64,000 nucleotides of DNA from Pseudarthrobacter chlorophenolicus A6 (GTDB lineage: Bacteria; Actinomycetota; Actinomycetes; Actinomycetales; Micrococcaceae): positions 1,932,980 through 1,996,979 of the forward strand of contig NC_011886.1 in the NCBI RefSeq assembly GCF_000022025.1, written 5' to 3'. The first letter of the stretch is position 1. Every line of letters starts with the position of its first letter. The translations under genes were made by a program, and so were the position numbers. The notes beneath the pieces are model-generated. The model ran no database searches and was not told where the DNA came from. It saw only the letters and a program-made list of their open reading frames with translations. Positions 9,053 through 17,083 of the stretch are shown piece after piece.

Positions 9053-10045
9053 TCAGTTGACGAGAGCGGGGTAGTTGGCGGTCCACTGGTCCAACAGATC
9101 CTTGTGGGGCGTGATGAAGTGTTCCTCCGTGTACTTCGCCTGCGTGACCGCGAGCTGACTGCGCTCGACGCGGTCGTAAGCGATCTGGGTCCGCGAGTAA
9201 TCCTGCTCGCCAAGGCTCGGCTGGTAGACGGCGGCGGCGGCAGAGTTCGCGTTGTAGACCTCCGGGCGGTAGATCTTCTGGAACGTCTCCATGGTGCTGA
9301 TCGTGCCGATGAGCTGCAGGTTGGTGTAATCGTTGAGCAGGTCGCCGCGGAAATAGAAGGCGAGGGGAGCCACGCTGCCGCGTGGCATGAAGTAGCGGAC
9401 CTGCAGCCCCATTTTTGCGAAGTACGCGTCCGTCAGGGAGTAATCGTCCTGCTGGTACTCGACGCCCAAGACCGGGTGACGGTTCCCGGTTTGCCGGTAT
9501 GTCTTGCTCGTGGAGACGCTGATACAGACCACTGGCGGTTGCGGGAAGCGCTCCCGGCCTACCGGGGAGTCGAGGAAGTGTTGGAACAGCTTGCCGTGAA
9601 GATCGCCGAAGTCTTCGGGAACGGTGGGCTTGCCCGAGTCCCCTGCTGCCGCCGGCAGTACCACGCTGAAGTCGAAGTCACGGACGTAGGAGGAGAAGTT
9701 GTTCCCGACGATTCCCTGGTGGCGGACCCCGTTCAGCAGGTCGACGATCTGGATGTCGAGAACCTCGAACAGGGGAAACTGCTGATCCGTGCCTTCCGCA
9801 GTGAACTCAATCTGCGCAGAGACGATATTAAGCTCGAGCGTGTAGCGGTCCCGGTCCGGGTTGTCCCAGTCTGCGAGATCGTTGAAGCGGCGCCGGATCA
9901 TGGTCAAGGCGTTGCGGAGGTTCTCCTGGCGGTGCTCGCCCCGTGCGAGGTTGGCGAAGTTCGTCGTGATCCGCGAGCCTTCCGACGGGGAGTAGTCCTC
10001 GTCGAAGCGGGTCGTGGTGATGCTGAAGGTGAAGTCGTCTGCCAT
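9053..10045 (-). CDS. mesX: MesX, DUF1852 protein required for MesD methionine synthase
   Basis: A 330-residue DUF1852 protein. The family has no solved reaction, but genetic work on folate-independent methionine synthases showed that MesD needs MesX and that the system depends on oxygen. Recognisable stretches are the N-terminal FTFSITTTRFDEDYSPS, the central TYRQTGNRHPVLGVEYQQD and FMPRGSVAPLAFYFRGDL, and a C-terminal ending near HKDLLDQWTANYPALVN. It is first in the operon and diverges from a LysR gene across 122 bases. The ribosome binding site is weak. It probably helps make the methyl donor, perhaps oxidatively with the flavin reductase encoded downstream (inference). Confidence 0.9.
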   Translation of the reverse strand: MADDFTFSITTTRFDEDYSPSEGSRITTNFANLARGEHRQENLRNALTMIRRRFNDLADWDNPDRDRYTLELNIVSAQIEFTAEGTDQQFPLFEVLDIQIVDLLNGVRHQGIVGNNFSSYVRDFDFSVVLPAAAGDSGKPTVPEDFGDLHGKLFQHFLDSPVGRERFPQPPVVCISVSTSKTYRQTGNRHPVLGVEYQQDDYSLTDAYFAKMGLQVRYFMPRGSVAPLAFYFRGDLLNDYTNLQLIGTISTMETFQKIYRPEVYNANSAAAAVYQPSLGEQDYSRTQIAYDRVERSQLAVTQAKYTEEHFITPHKDLLDQWTANYPALVN

Positions 10046-10167
10046 GCGCTGCCAATCGTTGATGATGGGCCGGAGACGGCCATTCAGAAAGGGACGTCTC
10101 CATGGTGCAGCTTTTCAAGGGGTATCAAGTAACTAGGCGTTGCTATGCGTTCATATAGACTTTTCCT

Positions 10168-11109
10168 ATGGCCCAGATTTCGAGCGGTTTAACCCTGCAG
10201 CAGCTCCGCTACTTCATCGAAGTTGCAGCTGAGGGGTCGATCTCCGCGGCCGCCGATCTTCTTTACGTAGCGCAGCCGACAATGTCCGCCTCGATGAAGG
10301 ACCTTGAGGCCCGGGTTGGGCGTGCGCTCCTGGTCCGCTCCGCCCGCGGAGTCACCCTCACCGCGGACGGGGTAGAGTTCCTCGGCTACGCGAGGCAGGT
10401 CGTCGAGCAGTTCGCCCTCCTTGAGCAGCGCTACCTTGGCAGGGCACCGCGGCGACGCCTGCTCGGGGTGTCAACGCAGCACTACTCGTTCGCGGTGGAT
10501 GCCTTCGTCCGGATGGTCAAGGCCACTGATGTGGCCGAATACGAGTTTTCACTGCGTGAGTCCCGCACCTGGGACATCATCGAGGATGTCCGGACGCTCC
10601 GCAGCGAAATAGGCATCCTCTACCGGAACGATTTCAACCGGAAAGTCATCGACAAACTGCTCAGGGAATCCGGGCTCGCATTTACTCCGCTTTTCCTCGC
10701 CGATCCGCACATTTTCATTTCACGGAAAAACCCGCTCGCCGCAAAAGAGCGTGCGACTCTCGATGATCTCGCCGGCTTGCCGCGGCTCACCTTCGATCAA
10801 GGTGCGAACAACTCTTTCTACTTCGCCGAGGAGATTCTCTCCACCTTGTCCAGCAAGCAGGAGATCCGGGTCTCTGACCGTGCCACGATCTTCAACCTCA
10901 TGATCGGGCTCCACGGCTACACGATCTCGACGGGCATCATCAGCGGGCAGCTCGACCCGGAGATCGCTGCTATCCCGCTCGAGGTTGACGAACGCATCGA
11001 GATCGGCTGGATCGGCCACGCTGCGATTCCGCTCACCGACCAGGCGCAGAGTTACCTGAGGGAACTGCGGGCCGTCGTCGCTGAGTTTGGCGTAGCGCTG
11101 CTCGACTGA
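10168..11109 (+). CDS. LysR-family regulator, divergent from mesX
   Basis: A 313-residue LysR-type transcriptional regulator. Residues 8-68 are the winged helix-turn-helix (LQQLRYFIEVAAEGSISAA, LYVAQPTMSASMKDLEARVG), followed by a linker helix and a periplasmic-binding-like effector domain (about 95-305). The 122-base divergent region with mesX is where it would bind. The obvious inference is that it controls mesXD-flavin reductase in response to a methionine-pathway signal such as homocysteine, as MetR does in enterics. No close T-N11-A operator could be assigned with confidence; TATG-CGTT-CATA near 10143-10160 is a short candidate. Confidence 0.9.
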   Translation: MAQISSGLTLQQLRYFIEVAAEGSISAAADLLYVAQPTMSASMKDLEARVGRALLVRSARGVTLTADGVEFLGYARQVVEQFALLEQRYLGRAPRRRLLGVSTQHYSFAVDAFVRMVKATDVAEYEFSLRESRTWDIIEDVRTLRSEIGILYRNDFNRKVIDKLLRESGLAFTPLFLADPHIFISRKNPLAAKERATLDDLAGLPRLTFDQGANNSFYFAEEILSTLSSKQEIRVSDRATIFNLMIGLHGYTISTGIISGQLDPEIAAIPLEVDERIEIGWIGHAAIPLTDQAQSYLRELRAVVAEFGVALLD

Positions 11110-11144
11110 CCGCGTTGAGCGGGCGGGTCCTTGCCCCTCAGTGA

Positions 11145-11370
11145 TTGGATGTCATCATTGCTGCTGCCGGCCTGTCCGCCTGTGCGGTCTACGTCTATTA
11201 CCGCAGCAAGGAAGAGCTGATCGTCGACGCCGGCAGGAGGGTTTTCGAAGAGCGCATGGCCGCGCTTGAGGACCTCAGTGCCGCGGATCCCGTTCCGGCT
11301 CCGGAAGAGGCGGTTCCAAACCGCACTCGGCGGAGAGGAGACTGGGCCGGCGTACCTCGAATCCGCCCGG
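11145..11370 (+). pseudogene. TetR-family regulator remnant
   Basis: About 50 residues resemble the recognition helix and following region of a TetR repressor: AAAGLSACAVYVYYRSKEELIVDAGRRVF, then a charged helix. The first ~30 residues, including the start and first helix of the DNA-binding domain, are missing, and the ligand-binding domain degenerates after about 60 residues. It begins 35 bases after the LysR stop with no ribosome binding site. I read it as a decayed fragment. Confidence 0.55.
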
Positions 11371-11561
11371 GCACTCCTGCGCGGCCTCTAATCCGGGATC
11401 CATGCCAGGTTGAGCGTCAGTTCATTGCCTTGATGGGGTTGGACCGGGGCTTGGACAGCTTGGGCATAAGCACCCCGTCCAGCGAAAGCACCCAGAACGG
11501 TTCGGATCAACCTTGTTCGAGCATGGTCGGGTGCATTGTGGCCTCCGCTTCGGGCTCATAG

Positions 11562-11612
11562 TGTCGGGGTGCCCGGCCTTCCTGAACCGCCCGGCGCACC
11601 GCACCCGACACC
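11562..11612. terminator. Imperfect inverted repeat upstream of the GH30 gene
   Basis: GTGTCGGGGTGC at 11562-11573 pairs imperfectly with GCACCCGACACC near 11600-11612, with a second internal pairing of GCCCGG with the CCGGGC-like bases between them. It lies 20-70 bases before the GH30 start, so it could be an upstream terminator or a regulatory leader. The 11371-11631 interval otherwise holds no gene I can support. Confidence 0.35.
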
Positions 11613-11631
11613 CCGACGATGAGGTCCCTCC

Positions 11632-14600
11632 ATGGCGTTATCAGCACACAGAATCCGCAGGCCGGTCGCCGCCCTGGCAGCAGCCGTGACCGCCGCCGGC
11701 CTGGCACTCCTGCCGCCGGCCCCTGCAGCGCAGGCAGCAGAATCAACTCCCATCACCATCACCCCGAACCCGGCCAGCCGCGGCGAAGCATTTGAAGGGT
11801 GGGGGACGAGCCTGGTGTGGTTCGCCAATGCGACCGCGGGATACTCGCCGGAGTTGCGTGAGGAGTTGTACCGGAAGGTCTTCGGCGAGGACGGCCTGAA
11901 CCTCAACATTGCCCGCTACAACGTGGGCGGCGGCAATGCCTCGGACGTCAAGGACTACCTCAACGATGGCAGCGCAGTGGAGGGCTGGTGGAAACCGGCC
12001 ACCGAAGCGACACCCGGCCAGCCGGCGTCGAACCTGTATAACCCCGACGGAAGTGTGGATAAGGCCCAGGCCAACAAACTCGCCTTCCTCCAGGCCTGGA
12101 ACCCGGAAGATCCGGCGTCCTACAACCCGGACGCAGACCAGAACCAGCGCTGGTGGGTTGAGCGCCTGGCCCAGGACCAGCAGATCACGCACTGGGAGGC
12201 GTTCAGCAACTCGCCGCCGTGGTTCATGACCAAGAGCGGCTACGTGTCCGGGCAGGTCAACACGGCCAAGGGCGAGAACCTGCTGCCCGAAGCGGAAGGC
12301 AAGTTCGCCTCCTACATGCGTCACGCCGTCGAACTCCTGGAAAAGGGCAGCGGGATCAAGGTGGACACCATTGATCCTTTCAACGAACCCAACTCCGGCT
12401 ACTGGGGCACGGACATCAATGCTGCCACCGGGAAGCCGCCCACCACGTACACGCAAAAGCAGGAGGGTGCGCTGATTTACCCGGCGGCCCAGGACCGCGT
12501 GACCAAACTGCTCGCCGCAGAGCTGGCGAAGGGCAGCACTGACGCCGTCATCTCCGCGATGGACGAGACTGACCCCGCCAAGTTCATGACCAACTGGAAC
12601 GGCTACAGCCAGGAAGCCAAAAACGCCGTGGCCCAGCTCAACGTCCACACCTATGGCACCAACGACCGCCGCCGCGTCCGGGACCTGGCAGGCGCCACGG
12701 ACAAGCCGCTCTGGATGAGCGAGGTGGGCGGTTTCTGGACCGGCAACCCCGCGCTGGGCGACTCCACCAGCGGCTGGGACCGCTCCAACATCACCAACGG
12801 CCTGGGCATCGCCGGCCGAATGGTCAACGACCTGCGCGAACTCGATCCCAACGCCTGGGTGTTCTGGCAGCCGGTGGAGGACACGTACAAACAAGAGAAG
12901 GCAGACAAAGGATGGGGCTCCATCTACGTCGACTTCGACTGCAACTACGCCGGCCGCGAGGGGTACTCGAACCGCCGCATCAACGACGGCGACACCCCGG
13001 ACGCCGCCAAGTGCAAGGTCCTGACCAACCAGAAGTACAACACCACCCGGAACTTCACGCACTACATCCGGCCGGGCGACTTCCTCATCCAGAACAATGA
13101 CCCCAAAACCGCCAGCGCCCTTCGCGCCGACGGCAACGGAGCCACACTAGTGCACTTCAACGACACCCCGACGCCGGAAAAGGTCACCATAGACCTCAGC
13201 CGCTTCGGCAGCATTGCGCCCGGTGCCACGGTCACGCCCGTGGTCACCACCAAGTCGCCCCTGGACGACATCGAGAAGAACGCCCTGGTCAAAGGCGCCC
13301 CGGTGACCGTGAATGCCGGGACGAAGTCCGCGACGCTTGAGGTTCCTGCCGCCTCAGTGGTGACGTTCGTCGTCGACGGCGTCAGCGGAGTTTCGGACGG
13401 CGCCGCACCCGTGCAGGACGGCCACAGCTACCACCTCAGCGGCGAAGCGAGCGGCAAGTACCTGACTGCCGGCTCCGGCTCCGGCGCATCGATCCAGGAT
13501 CTGGGCACGGATGCCGCAGGTGTTGCTCCGCAGATCTGGACCTTCAACGCAGTAACCTCCGGCGATGAGTTCGCCAAGGACCGCCGCTGGGTTGTCACCG
13601 GCAAGGACGGGCGGGTTCTTACCGGCAATGGCGGCGTGCTCAACGGCAGCCAGAGCGGGGCGGCCTCACTTGCTTCCCTGACGCTGGAGCAGGCCAAGGC
13701 CACTCCTGCTGCACAGTGGATGGTGACTACGGAAAACGGCAAGCAGTGGACGCTGGTGAATGCCGCCGCTGCCATTGCCCTTCAGGTCTCGGGCAACCAG
13801 ACAGCGACCGGGACATCAGTTGCCCTGGCCTCCTCTACGGGCACCACTGCAACGGCGTTGGCCAGCCCGCATCAGGCGTGGGCGTTCACTGACATCGCCG
13901 ACCTGAAGCTGCTGGGTGTCTCGCCGGTTGACATCAGCACGCCCGTGGGGACAGCACCCGTTCTGCCCACCACCGTCAACCCCGTTTATGAGGCCGGCAC
14001 CGGCAAGCCGCTGGCCGTGGCGTGGACGCCCGTGGACCCAGCTTCGTGGGACAAGGCGGGCAAAGTGACGGTTTACGGCTCCGGCGTGGACCCGTACGGC
14101 CAGGCATTCGAAGCAGTCCTGACCATCACGGTGGGCGCTTACATTGCCACCGATCCCGTCTCGGTGACTGTTGGTGTTGGCGAATCCCTTGCTTCCGTGC
14201 AGGCCTCGGCCCCCGTGACTGTACCTGCCCAGATTGCGGATGGACCCTCCCGGAACCCGCTGCCCGTCAGCTGGGATTGGTCTTCCGTGACCGAATCGTC
14301 GCTGCAAGCCGAGGGAAAGGTGGCAGTGCCCGGAACCGCCAACGGACTCCCGGCAACCCTGACCGTCATTGTGGTGGACCGCGTTCCGGTAGCCAACATC
14401 TGCAAGGAAGATCCCGCCACGATAGCCACGGCGTCATACACCGAGGGCTCGTACTTGGCCAGGAACACCTGCGATGCCCACGCCTCCACCCGCTGGTCCA
14501 ACTGGGTCAGCGGCGGCCATGCAGGCGACTCGTTGAGCTATGGGTTCGCCCGTGATTACGCCGTCTCGTCAGTGACCGTCACGTCTGCGGAGAAGGCGGC

Positions 14601-15144
14601 AACAAGCCTCAAGGTCCAGTACCAGGATGCCGCCGGGGTATGGAAAGACACATCGGCAGGGACCGTGACTGGCCTCTCGACCTCATCGCCCACCACGGTT
14701 TCCTTCGATCCAGTGACCACCCGCGGCGTCAGGGTCTCCTTCGTGACCACGGCCTCCTACACGAAGGTCGCCGAGGTGGCCATAGCCGGAACCCGTTTGG
14801 CCGACGCCGGCCTTGCCGATCTCGGCAGGCTCCTCGTCAACCAGTCATCAGTGGTGGGCTTTACCCCCGGAACCACCAGCTACCGGGCGCTGACCCCGAC
14901 GGCGACTCCCGCCGTCGTCGGCTACCCGCTGGACTCGAACGCCAAGGTGGCGGTGCGGCAGGCAACGGCGGAAAGTCCGACGGCGGTAGTCACCGTGGCT
15001 GCCCCGGACGGGACGGTGAAGGTGTACCAGGTGGCGGTATTCACCGGCAAGGACGCGTGCAAGGACGATGGCTGGAAGACGAGTCCCTCGCCCGTGTTCA
15101 AGAACCAAGGGCAGTGCGTGAGCAGCTTCGCCGCCGGTATGTAG
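11632..15144 (+). CDS. Secreted multidomain GH30 glycosidase (beta-1,6-galactanase-like)
   Basis: A 1170-residue exported enzyme. Residues 1-36 are a signal peptide ending AQAA. Residues about 40-570 are a GH30-type barrel with side beta-domain: EGWGTSLVWFANA, NIARYNVGGGNA, HWEAFSNSPPWFM, acid/base E252 in IDPFNEPNSGYW and nucleophile E364 in WMSEVGGFW. The closest family match I recognise is endo-beta-1,6-galactanase. Accessory modules follow: a ricin-like lectin region (about 590-745), two bacterial Ig-like domains (about 757-915), an F5/8C discoidin-like region (about 925-1050), a cadherin-like beta-sandwich (about 1057-1138) and a 30-residue tail with two Cys. It probably trims arabinogalactan or similar plant glycans outside the cell. 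Confidence 0.88.
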   Translation: MALSAHRIRRPVAALAAAVTAAGLALLPPAPAAQAAESTPITITPNPASRGEAFEGWGTSLVWFANATAGYSPELREELYRKVFGEDGLNLNIARYNVGGGNASDVKDYLNDGSAVEGWWKPATEATPGQPASNLYNPDGSVDKAQANKLAFLQAWNPEDPASYNPDADQNQRWWVERLAQDQQITHWEAFSNSPPWFMTKSGYVSGQVNTAKGENLLPEAEGKFASYMRHAVELLEKGSGIKVDTIDPFNEPNSGYWGTDINAATGKPPTTYTQKQEGALIYPAAQDRVTKLLAAELAKGSTDAVISAMDETDPAKFMTNWNGYSQEAKNAVAQLNVHTYGTNDRRRVRDLAGATDKPLWMSEVGGFWTGNPALGDSTSGWDRSNITNGLGIAGRMVNDLRELDPNAWVFWQPVEDTYKQEKADKGWGSIYVDFDCNYAGREGYSNRRINDGDTPDAAKCKVLTNQKYNTTRNFTHYIRPGDFLIQNNDPKTASALRADGNGATLVHFNDTPTPEKVTIDLSRFGSIAPGATVTPVVTTKSPLDDIEKNALVKGAPVTVNAGTKSATLEVPAASVVTFVVDGVSGVSDGAAPVQDGHSYHLSGEASGKYLTAGSGSGASIQDLGTDAAGVAPQIWTFNAVTSGDEFAKDRRWVVTGKDGRVLTGNGGVLNGSQSGAASLASLTLEQAKATPAAQWMVTTENGKQWTLVNAAAAIALQVSGNQTATGTSVALASSTGTTATALASPHQAWAFTDIADLKLLGVSPVDISTPVGTAPVLPTTVNPVYEAGTGKPLAVAWTPVDPASWDKAGKVTVYGSGVDPYGQAFEAVLTITVGAYIATDPVSVTVGVGESLASVQASAPVTVPAQIADGPSRNPLPVSWDWSSVTESSLQAEGKVAVPGTANGLPATLTVIVVDRVPVANICKEDPATIATASYTEGSYLARNTCDAHASTRWSNWVSGGHAGDSLSYGFARDYAVSSVTVTSAEKAATSLKVQYQDAAGVWKDTSAGTVTGLSTSSPTTVSFDPVTTRGVRVSFVTTASYTKVAEVAIAGTRLADAGLADLGRLLVNQSSVVGFTPGTTSYRALTPTATPAVVGYPLDSNAKVAVRQATAESPTAVVTVAAPDGTVKVYQVAVFTGKDACKDDGWKTSPSPVFKNQGQCVSSFAAGM

Positions 15145-15224
15145 GACTCCGGACGCAGCGAGGCCCCTCGAACAGAGTTCCGGGGGGACTCGTTGTATCT
15201 GTAAACGGTGAGTCAGGGTGCCGC

Positions 15225-16250
15225 TCAGGCCGTCGGCCGTCCCTTGATCCTCTGGGCGATCCTTTCAGAATTCAGGTGTGCTTCGAGGACATTCCGGACC
15301 GAGGTCCAGTCATGCCGACCGTAGCGGAGATTGTTGACGTGGTGCAGCTGGGCCTCGCCACTGAACATGCTGACGAAATACTGCATGCCCTGCCACGCCG
15401 GGAAGGCCTCGTCGTGGCTCCTGGACAGGCGCCGGCCGATACTGCTGGCGGCCGCCAACATCCCGGTGGTACCGGCCCACTGCAGGGAGAACGGTGTCCC
15501 GGTGAGCTCGCTCATGGTGCGGGCGATACCTCGCGCCGTAACCCGGTCGCCGGCTACCTCGACAACGCGGGGCGCGTCCTCGTCGACGCCGACAAGAGCC
15601 ACGGTGCGTGCGACGTCGTCCTTGGTGGTGAAGTCGAGAATCTGGTCCGGTGAAGACCAGAACAGGACCCGATGACGGTCGAAAAGGATCATGGGAGCCT
15701 GCCCGGTGAGCATGTCGGCGAACGCTCCGTTCAACACCGACGTCACCCGGATCGGCGCGGCGTCAAGCTCGGCGGCCAGCTCGCGGCGCAGCTCGAAGTT
15801 GCGGTTGCTGCCCGGGCTGATCCGGCGGTAATCCGCAGAGTAATCCGACGGGATAAAACGTGCCACCCCTGCTTCGACGGCGGCCGCGAGTAGCGCCCGT
15901 TGCGCATCAATAATGACCGGACGTGCACCGCTAACGGCCGAGACAACGGTATCGACGCCGGACAAGGCTCGGGCGAGGCCGGCCCGATCCGTGTAGGCGA
16001 CTTCATGGATCTCCACCCGGTCATTCCCGCCGTAGAGGCAGTGGGCCGTCCCGCTACCAGGGCGTGTCAGCACCCGGACCAGGCTGTCGCCGAGCAGGAG
16101 TTCGCTGACGATGCGTTGTCCAAGGTCGCCGGTGGCTCCGGCGACGAGGACGGTGGTGTTTTCGATGATCTGCTCTTCTCGGTAGGGGACAGGCGGTGGG
16201 ACGCAGGCTGGCGGGTCCGGATCACCCGGTGTGGCGGGCACAACATCCAT
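15225..16250 (-). CDS. NmrA-like NAD(P)-binding oxidoreductase
   Basis: About 341 residues of the atypical short-chain dehydrogenase (NmrA/isoflavone-reductase-like) group. The nucleotide-binding motif TTVLVAGATGDLGQRIV lies about 30 residues after the ATG at 16250; downstream are VDTVVSAVSGAR, a FIPSDYSADYR segment and DFTTKDDVARTVALV. Substrate unknown. The start is uncertain: ATG 16250 gives a Pro-rich N-terminus unusual for the family, and no ATG, GTG or TTG lies closer to the Rossmann motif. A start further upstream (16316) would overlap the divergent gene. The C-terminal 60 residues are more polar and carry the sequence HDWTSVRNVLEAHL. Confidence 0.8.
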   Translation of the reverse strand: MDVVPATPGDPDPPACVPPPVPYREEQIIENTTVLVAGATGDLGQRIVSELLLGDSLVRVLTRPGSGTAHCLYGGNDRVEIHEVAYTDRAGLARALSGVDTVVSAVSGARPVIIDAQRALLAAAVEAGVARFIPSDYSADYRRISPGSNRNFELRRELAAELDAAPIRVTSVLNGAFADMLTGQAPMILFDRHRVLFWSSPDQILDFTTKDDVARTVALVGVDEDAPRVVEVAGDRVTARGIARTMSELTGTPFSLQWAGTTGMLAAASSIGRRLSRSHDEAFPAWQGMQYFVSMFSGEAQLHHVNNLRYGRHDWTSVRNVLEAHLNSERIAQRIKGRPTA

Positions 16251-17037
16251 TCTTACCGCTTGCCGGTGTTGGCCGACGCTAGCGTGGAACATCTCCCGGC
16301 AACGCAGAAGGGCCATTCACATCATTCGCTCCATCGCCCCATCAATAACCGTTGCCGCCGCCCTCCTGCTGGTTGGTCCACTGGCAGGCTGCGACGTTGC
16401 CGCCCGTGCCATGGGCGGCATCGGCTCTGCCCCAGGCAATTCTGCGACCCAGGCGCCACGCGGCGACACGGCCCGCGAAGCAGCCCAGGCCCTCGTGCAG
16501 CTGGGAGACATCCCGGTCAAGGGCCGCGCCCCAAAGACCGGCTACTCCCGCGACGAGTTTGGACCTGCCTGGGCCGATACAGACCGCAACGGCTGCGATA
16601 CCCGCAATGACATCCTTGCCCGTGACCTGACCGGCGAAACATTCAAGGCGGGCACTAACAATTGCGTCGTCATGACAGGCACCCTGGCGGATAGGTACAC
16701 CGGTACCTCGATCACCTTCGTCCGCGGTCAGGCAACCAGTTCGGCCGTTCAGATCGACCACATCGTTCCACTCAGCGACGCCTGGCAGAAAGGCGCCCAG
16801 CAGCTGAGTGGAGATCAGCGCAGGGAGCTCGCCAACGACCCACTGAACCTCATGGCAGCCGACGGACCCACCAACGGTGCCAAAGGCGATAAAGACGCCG
16901 CAACCTGGCTGCCACCGAACAGAGCTTTCCGGTGTGAGTACGTTGCGAGACAAACTGCGGTAAAGGCCAAGTACGACCTCTGGGTCACCAGAGCCGAGCA
17001 TGATGCAATTGCCGGCATCCTGCAGGGCTGCCAGTAG
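16231..17037 (+). CDS. Secreted HNH/DUF1524-type nuclease lipoprotein
   Basis: A protein with a C-terminal HNH nuclease domain of the DUF1524/GmrSD-C type: VQIDHIVPLSDAWQKGA, then NDPLNLMAADGPTN and GDKDAATWLPP, giving the Asp-His, Asn and Asp-Lys positions of the beta-beta-alpha-metal fold. A lipoprotein signal is clear: basic stretch, hydrophobic run and lipobox GPLAGC with the lipidated Cys at residue 54 of the longest frame. The only canonical in-frame start, GTG 16231, overlaps the divergent gene and leaves an overlong n-region; an ATT/ATC start near 16315-16324 after AGAAGG would be a normal signal peptide. Likely role: extracellular nucleic acid degradation. Confidence 0.85.
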   Translation: MAGTTSILTACRCWPTLAWNISRQRRRAIHIIRSIAPSITVAAALLLVGPLAGCDVAARAMGGIGSAPGNSATQAPRGDTAREAAQALVQLGDIPVKGRAPKTGYSRDEFGPAWADTDRNGCDTRNDILARDLTGETFKAGTNNCVVMTGTLADRYTGTSITFVRGQATSSAVQIDHIVPLSDAWQKGAQQLSGDQRRELANDPLNLMAADGPTNGAKGDKDAATWLPPNRAFRCEYVARQTAVKAKYDLWVTRAEHDAIAGILQGCQ

Positions 17038-17061
17038 CGGCCGTCGAGGTGTGACGGCCGC
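17037..17061 (+). terminator. Hairpin after the HNH lipoprotein gene
   Basis: Perfect 9-bp stem GCGGCCGTC / GACGGCCGC (17037-17045 and 17053-17061), starting at the last base of the stop codon. A T-run (17077-17082) lies 15 bases further on, so this is a somewhat separated but plausible terminator before the convergent catalase gene. Confidence 0.55.
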
Positions 17062-17083
17062 TACCTCAGTGGCTGGTTTTTTC

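Noticed and set aside
10046..10167. SAM or other methionine riboswitch ahead of mesX
   Set aside because: Only 122 bases lie between the divergent genes and no conserved SAM-aptamer pattern is visible; control by the LysR protein is the simpler reading.
11743..13062. 439-codon open frame on the minus strand inside the GH30 gene
   Set aside because: High GC codon bias opens long antisense frames; its protein has no family motif, while the plus-strand gene has a signal peptide and catalytic motifs.
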